From a virus, in IMG/VR virus record IMGVR_UViG_3300049184_000070, positions 1 through 27,290 of that record: DNA of 27,290 bases. One strand, given 5' to 3'. This document shows, one piece after another, positions 22,724-27,290 of this stretch. The translations under genes and the position numbers were made by a program. Numbering within the stretch: position 1 is the stretch's first letter; the number at the start of each line of letters is the position of its first letter. The notes below the pieces were generated by a model that saw only the letters and a program-made list of their open reading frames with translations, searched no databases and was not told the DNA's origin.

Positions 22724-23550
22724 GGCTGCTCCTCGGTGAGGTCGCCGTCGGCGCCGATGACGAGGCGCCGGACGACGAGGGTGAGGTTGACCGTCACAAG
22801 GGACTCGCCGAGAGCGAAGTCTTCGATCTTTACGACGGTGCCCTTGGGGGTGTAGACGGAGACGCCGTTGATGCGGACCTCGCGGGGGACGACGATGCTT
22901 CCTCCGCCGTCCTCGGTGGGCTGGCTGTCGCTCGCGACGATTTCAACGACGGACGCGCGGGGCTTCATCGGCTGCTCCTTGTGCGGTGCGGGCTGCTGGC
23001 CGGGGCATGGGATGGCGTTGCCTTGCGGGTCGAGGTGCAGGACTCCACACCCGATGGCCGCCGCGAACTTGGTCGCCTCGTCCGGTTCGGCGTGGGGGCA
23101 TTGGACGGGCGTGCCCCACGGATCGGTGTGAACCTCGCCGCCGCACTCGGGGCGGGCGCATCCTCCACCCCCGCTAGAACCCTCGGGCGCGTCCGTGGAC
23201 TGGCCTGCTGCCACAACGGTGTGGGAGACGACACCCATGGCCTTGAGCTTGTCGAGGCTGTAGGTCGGCTCGGGTGCCTGGTGTGGTGTGGCGCCCTTGG
23301 CGCTGTCGTTCCATACGTAGCGCCCTGTCACTTCGCCATCTCCGCGCACGCTCGCATGCCAGCGCCCGTACTGGCCCCTGTCGTGCCCAACGCGGAAGGC
23401 GCACGTGTAGAAGTCGCCTTGTCCGGTTTCGAAGCGCGCGGTGCAGGGTGGCAGGTCAGCGTGTGTGCGTGCGACGTGGATGTCGAGTTGTCGGGATGGC
23501 GGTGAGGCATCGCAGTGCGGGCATTCCTCGCGTGCGTCGAAGTGGCTCAT
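22720..23550 (-). CDS. Cys/His-rich protein fused in frame to a small beta-rich protein (276 aa)
   Basis: One open frame from ATG 23550 to 22720. The N-terminal part (about 1-190) has CPHC with HVARTHAD (a C2H2-like finger, residues 9-29), a GDFYTCAFRVGHDRGQYGRWHAS strand pair, and a later CARPECGGEVH and QCPHAEPDE region, so several metal sites are likely. The C-terminal 82 residues (MKPRASVVEIVAS onward) form a beta-rich unit with VPREVRINGVSVYTP and VKIEDFAL, then VNLTLVVRRLVIG, resembling stand-alone small proteins of actinophages. The internal ATG at 22968 has a perfect AAGGAGCAGCCG in front. The two domains may be one protein, or a fusion made by loss of a stop; function unknown. Confidence 0.7.
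   Translation of the reverse strand: MSHFDAREECPHCDASPPSRQLDIHVARTHADLPPCTARFETGQGDFYTCAFRVGHDRGQYGRWHASVRGDGEVTGRYVWNDSAKGATPHQAPEPTYSLDKLKAMGVVSHTVVAAGQSTDAPEGSSGGGGCARPECGGEVHTDPWGTPVQCPHAEPDEATKFAAAIGCGVLHLDPQGNAIPCPGQQPAPHKEQPMKPRASVVEIVASDSQPTEDGGGSIVVPREVRINGVSVYTPKGTVVKIEDFALGESLVTVNLTLVVRRLVIGADGDLTEEQP
22966..22978 (-). promoter_or_regulatory. Internal ribosome binding site and start (GGAGCAGCCG ATG)
   Basis: Within the fused frame, GGAGCAGCCG at 22969-22978 is followed directly by ATG at 22966-22968. The same nine to ten bases precede the starts at 23550 and 22723. An independent 82-residue product (22720-22968) is therefore likely to be made in addition to, or instead of, the long protein. 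Confidence 0.6.
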
Positions 23551-23654
23551 CGGCTGCTCCCGATGACGAGGACGAAGTCGACGGCCATGACACCCGGCTG
23601 GGCAAGCACCACGAACGCGAACAGGAACGACACGGCGGCGCAGATGGCCCTCAT
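23547..23654 (-). CDS. Tiny hydrophobic protein (35 aa)
   Basis: A 35-residue gene. ATG 23654 overlaps the preceding stop (ATGA at 23651-23654), and its TGA at 23547-23549 overlaps the next ATG. Residues 3-18 (AICAAVSFLFAFVVLA) are strongly hydrophobic, and a second hydrophobic segment (VMAVDFVLVIG) follows after a QPG turn. It looks like a small hairpin membrane peptide or a single helix with signal-like character. The size is close to the lower limit, but the 4-base overlaps on both sides are just like those of its neighbours. Function unknown. Confidence 0.6.
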   Translation of the reverse strand: MRAICAAVSFLFAFVVLAQPGVMAVDFVLVIGSSR

Positions 23655-23926
23655 GAGCCGCCCCCATCTGCCTCAGCCACTTCGGCTCGATAGCGGGTCA
23701 GGGCGTAGTCGAGCAGGCCCATGACGCGGTGGTAGGGGACTTGCCCGCCGCCATCCGGCAGTGTGATCCCGACCTGCGTCAGGCCGTCTCCGTCGTCGTC
23801 GAAGCGCTGAGCGGCGAAGACGACTACCCACTCAGTCAGTACGCCTTGGGTGCCTTCGTTGCGCGCGACTTCTTCGATGGCCTGCGCGAGACGCTCGTAA
23901 GCGGCTCTCTGTTCGCGTTCGGTCAT
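23651..23926 (-). CDS. First gene of the - strand operon; small conserved actinophage protein (91 aa)
   Basis: A 91-residue protein starting at ATG 23926 with AGGAG 7 bases upstream, immediately preceded by the pseudoknot-like leader. N-terminal TEREQRAAYERLAQAIEEVARNEG is a charged helix, then LTEWVVVFAAQRF, a short acidic loop (DDDGDG) resembling a calcium-binding turn, GLTQVGITLPDGGGQVPYHRVMGLLDYALTRY and a polar end. I know this pattern as a small recurrent protein of Streptomyces and mycobacterial phages, without function. As the first gene of the transcript it is the one whose translation the leader would control. An upstream GTG (24004) would add 26 unusual Arg/His-rich residues and is rejected. 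Confidence 0.8.
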   Translation of the reverse strand: MTEREQRAAYERLAQAIEEVARNEGTQGVLTEWVVVFAAQRFDDDGDGLTQVGITLPDGGGQVPYHRVMGLLDYALTRYRAEVAEADGGGS

Positions 23927-23930
23927 GGCG

Positions 23931-24017
23931 CGGCTCCTGTGCGGGTGAGTGCGGGTAGTGGTGCGGGTTTTGCGGTGGCGGAGGAGCGACCCGCACAGAT
24001 GCACTCCTCCGCCACCG
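23931..24017 (-). promoter_or_regulatory. Candidate pseudoknot RNA leader of the - strand operon
   Basis: Read on the - strand, the transcript contains a perfect 14-bp stem (cggtggcggaggag/ctcctccgccaccg at 24017-24004 and 23986-23973) with a 17-base loop. The loop holds the octamer GTGCGGGT (23996-23989). Downstream lie three copies of its exact complement ACCCGCAC at 23968-23961, 23956-23949 and 23946-23939, the last directly touching the AGGAG (23938-23934) of the first gene. Loop-to-copy pairing would give a pseudoknot, and the three copies offer alternative partners. This is a plausible translational switch; whether it binds a protein, another RNA or only the ribosome is unknown. Confidence 0.6.
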
Positions 24018-24043
24018 GCCCCTCCGAAAGGGCCACGAGAACC

Positions 24044-24092
24044 ATCCTACGATTCATAGGAATTTGGCAAGCAAGCCCTATGATTCGAAGGA
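24044..24092. promoter_or_regulatory. Divergent promoter region with two operator-like direct repeats
   Basis: Two 16-base direct repeats, cctacgattcatagga (24046-24061) and cctatgattcgaagga (24077-24092), match at 13 of 16 positions and lie 31 bases apart, three helical turns. Each is a rough palindrome. The first overlaps TAGGAT, a -10-like hexamer on the - strand (plus bases 24044-24049), with TTGCTT 19 bases upstream of it. The second overlaps TATGAT, a -10-like hexamer on the + strand (24079-24084). One regulator bound at both could control both transcripts. The region is AT-rich compared with everything around. The -35 on the + side is not evident. Confidence 0.55.
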
Positions 24093-24115
24093 GGCGCCGA
24101 CGGTAGGAGGAACCG

Positions 24116-25312
24116 ATGCCCTTCCCAGACGGCGTAGAGGTGGTCACGGTCTCCGCCGGAACCACCGGATACCGCACCCTCGACGGCGAGCCCTACACAG
24201 GCACCATCCGCTTCACACCATCCGTCGCCCGCGTCACCTCAGCCGAGCACGGCGTCATCGCCCTCGGCCCCGTCAACGCCACCCTGTCCGCGTCCGGCCA
24301 GTTCACCGAAACCCTCCTCGCCACCGACGCCGACGACTTCAGCCCGACGGGCTGGACGTACCGGGTCGACGAAGAGTTCACCAACGCACCCGGCCGCAGC
24401 TACAACATCTCGCTGCCCGCCGCCGCACCCACCGTCGCACTGCCCTCCCTCGCCCCCGTCGAGTCCAGCAGCGGCACCGTCTCGGCGCCCGCCGTGCTCT
24501 CCGTCAACGGCGACACCGGCATCATCACCGGCCTCCTCGAAGCCGGAAACAACCTCGCCGACCTCACCTCGGCCGCCACCGCACGCACAAACCTCGGCCT
24601 CGGCACCGCAGCCATCAGCTCGGCAGCCTCCTTCGCCGCCACCACCCACGCGGCCACACACGGCACTGCGGGCAGCGACCCCATCACCGTCGCCCAATCC
24701 CAGATCACCGGGCTATCGGCCGCCCTCGACGCGAAGGCCGCCACCACGTACGTCGACTCCACATTCGCCACCCAATCCACCGTCACCACCATCGGCGGAT
24801 TCGTCACCGACTGCCTCAACCGCGTCGCCGCCATCGAACAAGGCACAGCCTTCCTCGCCGGACTCAACGTCGACGGCAACGCGCAAGTCTCAAACGGCAA
24901 CCTCACCGTCACCGACTTCGACAAGGGCTACCGCTTCCGCGTCGACGGCTCAGCACTCGACCTCGAAGCCACCGGCACCGACCTCATCATCAGCAACTGG
25001 AGCGGCGACGCCTTCAACGGCGACCAACACTCCTACGCCCGCCTCTCCGCCGACACCCTCAACACCCAATGGGCAGGCAAGTTCGAATCCGTCAACGCCC
25101 TCTACGGGGCCGCGGTCCACACCCTCGACCCCACCACCGGGGTCGCTTCCGTCGGTGGGAAGAACGGGCTCACCGCTGTGCGGCTGGCCGGCTTCAAGAA
25201 CAGCAGTGGCGCTCCGGCCGCGGGCACGTGGGACACGGGTGATGTGGTCCTCGACTCGGCCGGCGCCTGGCATTTGTGTACGTCGGGTGGAACGCCCGGT
25301 ACGTGGACGTGA
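24116..25312 (+). CDS. Tail fibre protein 2
   Basis: A 398-residue protein starting at ATG 24116, 7 bases after TAGGAGGA. Residues 1-100 are a strand-rich start (VVTVSAGTTGYRTLDGEPYTG, then GWTYRVDEEF), as in fibre attachment modules of actinophages. Residues about 135-200 carry SVNGDTGIITGLLEAG, the shaft unit DLTSAATARTNLGLGTAA and THAATHGTAGSDPIT, all recurring in long-tailed phage fibres. Residues 200-240 are a helical LSAALDAKAATTYVDSTF segment. The C-terminus (GTWDTGDVVLDSAGAWHLCTSG) is a typical small end domain. Codon style shifts from C-ending to more G-ending near base 25090, as in the first fibre, so the tip may have been swapped. It begins the + strand unit that runs to the lysis genes. 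Confidence 0.82.
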   Translation: MPFPDGVEVVTVSAGTTGYRTLDGEPYTGTIRFTPSVARVTSAEHGVIALGPVNATLSASGQFTETLLATDADDFSPTGWTYRVDEEFTNAPGRSYNISLPAAAPTVALPSLAPVESSSGTVSAPAVLSVNGDTGIITGLLEAGNNLADLTSAATARTNLGLGTAAISSAASFAATTHAATHGTAGSDPITVAQSQITGLSAALDAKAATTYVDSTFATQSTVTTIGGFVTDCLNRVAAIEQGTAFLAGLNVDGNAQVSNGNLTVTDFDKGYRFRVDGSALDLEATGTDLIISNWSGDAFNGDQHSYARLSADTLNTQWAGKFESVNALYGAAVHTLDPTTGVASVGGKNGLTAVRLAGFKNSSGAPAAGTWDTGDVVLDSAGAWHLCTSGGTPGTWT

Positions 25313-25325
25313 GAGGCAGGCCCTG

Positions 25326-25757
25326 ATGGCAACCCAGTGCAAGCTGTACCGCGGTCTCGCGCCGCAGTTGATTCCGCCGCAGACGTGGACGCTGCTGACG
25401 TTCGAGAAGACGATCCGCAACGACCGGTCGATGGCCCGCGACCGCTGCCTGATCATGCCGCCGTTCGACGGCGACTTCATCTGGTCGAGGAACCTGCGCT
25501 GGGCCGCCCTCACGCTTCCCGACGGAGACATCCGGCAGAGGCAGTTCATGTCCCGGTTCATACGCGACCCGCGGGGTGAACGCGACGACACCGGAGCCGC
25601 CGACCACGTTGCGACGCCGGGCCGGTCGTGGGAGACGACGACGTGGCAGTTCTACGGCGAGGCGTACCAGCCCGTCGGCGTGGAGGTGTGGCACGACCAC
25701 GACGATGACTGGCCGCTGGAGCATGCCCAGTTCGTCGGCACGACCTCCGATTACTGA
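25326..25757 (+). CDS. Unknown protein between fibre and endolysin (143 aa)
   Basis: A 143-residue protein, start ATG 25326 with GGCAGG upstream. It is aromatic and Arg/Asp-rich with many strands (QTWTLLTFEKTI, CLIMPPFDGDFIWSRNLRWAALTL, TWQFYGEAYQPVGVEVWHDHDDDW), likely a compact beta-sandwich. It resembles short proteins found between fibre and lysis genes of Streptomyces phages. The mid-part has ATPGRSWETTTWQF, and a cluster of acidic residues (DHDDDW) near the end might bind a metal. No family can be named. Tail tip or receptor-related functions are plausible because of neighbours and strand content; no signal peptide or membrane helix. Confidence 0.68.
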   Translation: MATQCKLYRGLAPQLIPPQTWTLLTFEKTIRNDRSMARDRCLIMPPFDGDFIWSRNLRWAALTLPDGDIRQRQFMSRFIRDPRGERDDTGAADHVATPGRSWETTTWQFYGEAYQPVGVEVWHDHDDDWPLEHAQFVGTTSDY

Positions 25758-25770
25758 GAGAAGGCACACC

Positions 25771-26520
25771 ATGGCACCACCCCTGAGCCACGACAGGCTC
25801 CTGACCATCCTCAGAAACGAGGGCGTCAAGCTCGCCGAGTATCCCGGCTGGCGGACCCGTGAGCGGGATGACGAGACGGGCAAGACGTTCGGTCCCGTGC
25901 ACCTGGTGTTGAACCACCACACCGTGTCGCGGGACTCCCTCCGCATCGTCGCCGAGACCGGGTACGCCGGACTGCCGGGGCCGCTCGCTCACATCCACCT
26001 GGCGAAGTCGGGGCTGGCGACGATGTGCTCGGGCGGCCGGGCGAACCATGCCGGGCTGATGGCGGTGAACGCGTTCGTCTCGTTCCGGGACGAGCAGTCA
26101 ACGCACCCGGCGCCGTCGAAGGCGTCGGGCACGGTCGACGGCAACGACTGCTCGTACGGCATCGAGGCGGAGAACCTCGGCGATGGTGTCGACGTATGGC
26201 CGCGCACCCAGTACGACGCTCTGGTGCGGATCAATGCCGCGATCTGCCGCGAGTACGGGTGGAAGGGCGACTCCTGTGCCGGGCACAAGGAGACCTCGGT
26301 CGAGGGCAAGGTCGATCCGCGGGGCCCGGTGGAGGGGTATGGGTCGCGTGGCCGGTTCGACTTCACCTTGAACCGGTTCCGTGAGGACGTCGACGAGCGG
26401 CTCGCCCATGCGGCCAGCTGGTCGCCTGGGACGGTCACGCCGCCGAAGCCTCCGACGGTGGAGGAGCGGCTGACTGCGCTGGAGAAGCGCGTTGCTGTTC
26501 TCGAAGGAAAGGGAGTCTGA
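25771..26520 (+). CDS. Endolysin: N-acetylmuramoyl-L-alanine amidase (Amidase_2-like)
   Basis: A 249-residue protein with the zinc amidase pattern. LVLNHHTV (His49/His50) supplies the first zinc ligand; ANHAG (His93) is a family motif after a strand; IEAEN (residues 131-135) is a typical core strand; CAGHKETS (His172) and KVDPRG (Asp182) give the remaining ligands. It cuts the bond between muramic acid and the first alanine of the peptide stem. No recognisable LysM, SH3 or peptidoglycan-binding repeat follows. The end is a Pro-rich linker and a short coiled coil (TVEERLTALEKRVAVLEG), which may oligomerise the enzyme. No signal peptide, so release depends on the adjacent holin-like gene. Start ATG 25771, GAGAAGG upstream. 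Confidence 0.9.
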   Translation: MAPPLSHDRLLTILRNEGVKLAEYPGWRTRERDDETGKTFGPVHLVLNHHTVSRDSLRIVAETGYAGLPGPLAHIHLAKSGLATMCSGGRANHAGLMAVNAFVSFRDEQSTHPAPSKASGTVDGNDCSYGIEAENLGDGVDVWPRTQYDALVRINAAICREYGWKGDSCAGHKETSVEGKVDPRGPVEGYGSRGRFDFTLNRFREDVDERLAHAASWSPGTVTPPKPPTVEERLTALEKRVAVLEGKGV

Positions 26521-26522
26521 CC

Positions 26523-26846
26523 ATGAACGTCAACCTCAATCAGGCCTACTGGATCGGCCTGCTCATCTCCGTGATCCTGCCTGTCCTTGTCGGACTCGTC
26601 ACGACGAGAGTCACCCACGAGGGCGTGAAGGCTGTCCTGCTGCTGGCGCTGTCCACGGCGAACGGGTTCCTGGTGGAGTACGCGGCGCCGGGCCCGGACT
26701 ACCACGTGGGTACGGCTGCGGTGCTGGCGCTCGTCTCTTTCGGCACCGGGGTACTCGCCCACTTCGGGTTCTGGAAGCCCACCGGGGTTGCCGGCCGGGC
26801 GCAGGACTCGCTGGTGAAGTCCGGCACGCATGCCGCGAACGCCTGA
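26523..26846 (+). CDS. Holin-like membrane protein (107 aa)
   Basis: A 107-residue protein starting two bases after the endolysin stop, with AAAGGGAG upstream. Three hydrophobic segments are visible: residues 9-30 (YWIGLLISVILPVLVGLV), 36-55 (VKAVLLLALSTANGFLVEYA) and 62-82 (VGTAAVLALVSFGTGVLAHFGF). The last is followed by a polar tail with Lys and Asn. Size, helix number and place after the endolysin match actinophage holins, which make the lesion in the membrane that lets the amidase reach the wall. No specific holin family motif seen. Confidence 0.82.
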   Translation: MNVNLNQAYWIGLLISVILPVLVGLVTTRVTHEGVKAVLLLALSTANGFLVEYAAPGPDYHVGTAAVLALVSFGTGVLAHFGFWKPTGVAGRAQDSLVKSGTHAANA

Positions 26847-26862
26847 CTGATCGGAGCACCAT

Positions 26863-27159
26863 ATGCCGGATGAGCCGACCCTCGGTGAGGTTGTCCGCCG
26901 GTTCGAGGATCGGTTCACCGACGTCCGCGATGACATTCAGCAGCTCGTCCGCCGCATGGACGAGAAGGTTGATCAGCGGATTTATGACTTGCGGCATGAA
27001 GCGCTGGCTGCGCGGGTGGCGACGTTGGAGACGTTGCGGGAGAAGGATGCGGAGAAGCTGGTGGCTACGCGCCGCTGGTTGATTGGTGCGGTGATTGTGC
27101 CGTTGGTTGGCATCCTCCTCCCGGTGATCATTTTGTTGACTCGGGGGGCTGGGTCGTGA
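26863..27159 (+). CDS. Coiled-coil membrane protein of the lysis cassette (98 aa)
   Basis: A 98-residue protein starting at ATG 26863, with GGAGC upstream. Residues 6-65 are a highly charged helix with heptad spacing (RFEDRFTDVRDDIQQLVRRM and a later LEKDAEKLVATRR segment). Residues about 70-92 (WLIGAVIVPLVGILLPVIILL) form one transmembrane helix near the C-terminus. Such helix-membrane proteins after the holin are usual in actinophages and may be second holins, spanin-like or holin regulators; the coil would face the cytoplasm. The GTGA overlap with the next gene couples them. Confidence 0.75.
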   Translation: MPDEPTLGEVVRRFEDRFTDVRDDIQQLVRRMDEKVDQRIYDLRHEALAARVATLETLREKDAEKLVATRRWLIGAVIVPLVGILLPVIILLTRGAGS

Positions 27160-27290
27160 GTCGGGTGCAGGTGCGGGCGGAGGAGCGCAGGCATCGGCGT
27201 GGGGATGTGCTGACGTGGGCGGGTGCTCTCGTGTTGGGGGCGGCGTTGGCGTGGATTGTGTTGTCGATTCAGGGGTTGAATCACGAGTTG
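27156..27290 (+). CDS. Membrane protein, 3' truncated by window
   Basis: Only the first 45 codons are visible, starting at GTG 27156, which overlaps the upstream TGA. The start is Arg/Glu/His-rich (RVQVRAEERRHRR), followed by one hydrophobic helix (LTWAGALVLGAALAWIVLSI) and a QGLNHEL continuation. The order basic then hydrophobic is that of a type II membrane anchor or an uncleaved signal. In comparable Streptomyces phages I recall such a start leading into a collagen-like Gly-Pro-rich protein, but that part is outside the window. Function unknown. Confidence 0.65.
   Translation, partial: MSRVQVRAEERRHRRGDVLTWAGALVLGAALAWIVLSIQGLNHEL

Noticed and set aside
23939-23996. Short CRISPR-like or iteron array from the octamer copies
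   Set aside because: Units are only 8 bases with 2-4-base spacers, one copy is inverted and lies in a hairpin loop; RNA structure explains them better.
23651-24004. Longer form of the first operon gene starting at GTG 24004
   Set aside because: Would add 26 Arg/His/Thr-rich residues across the hairpin leader and has no properly spaced ribosome binding site; ATG 23926 has AGGAG.
1-27290. tRNA genes, insertion sequences, integrase or attachment site
   Set aside because: Looked for by eye on both strands; nothing that could be supported was seen. A tRNA search program would be decisive.

Overview
The window is very GC-rich (by eye), densely packed and almost free of intergenic space. Its gene order is that of a long-tailed (siphovirus-like) actinobacteriophage, most likely a Streptomyces phage or prophage. 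Grounds: the capsid-to-lysis order, strong G/C third-position bias, frequent GTG starts, and accessory genes of kinds typical of Streptomyces and its phages (a DUF6221-type protein, a small GPEHYRE-type protein). No integrase, attachment site, tRNA or CRISPR array was seen.

Layout, + strand: end of a MuF-like head protein (1-325), scaffold (377-1138), a hairpin-bearing leader (1139-1275), major capsid protein (1276-2190) closed by a 13-bp terminator-like stem, a small unknown (2256-2720), head-tail connectors, stopper, tail completion and tail terminator proteins (2724-4419), two small unknowns (4416-4840), tail tube (4844-5404), tail assembly chaperones with a canonical G GGA AAA -1 frameshift site (5443-6212), a 1546-residue tape measure with a C-terminal NlpC/P60-like peptidase (6216-10856), distal tail protein (10856-12064), a Tal-like/fibronectin baseplate protein (12067-14955), a small Cys-rich protein (14955-15182) and a first tail fibre (15175-16218).

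About 7.7 kb on the - strand (16196-23926) then interrupts the late region. It is one operon of 14 genes in which 11 of 13 junctions overlap, ten of them by exactly 4 nt (ATGA/GTGA). It encodes three glycosyltransferases, two NAD-dependent sugar epimerase/dehydratase-like proteins, Cys-rich small proteins, two tiny membrane peptides and several actinophage orphans. The set looks like a glycan-building cassette, for decorating either the virion or the host surface; the target cannot be told from sequence.

A divergent control region (23927-24115) feeds this operon leftward and a + strand unit rightward: second tail fibre (24116-25312), a small unknown (25326-25757), amidase endolysin (25771-26520), holin-like protein (26523-26846), a coiled-coil membrane protein (26863-27159) and a truncated membrane protein (27156-end). 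The control region carries two 16-bp direct repeats, each lying on a -10-like hexamer. The leader of the - strand operon can form a 14-bp hairpin whose loop octamer is perfectly complementary to three downstream octamers, the last abutting the ribosome binding site: a candidate pseudoknot RNA switch and the most novel-looking signal here.
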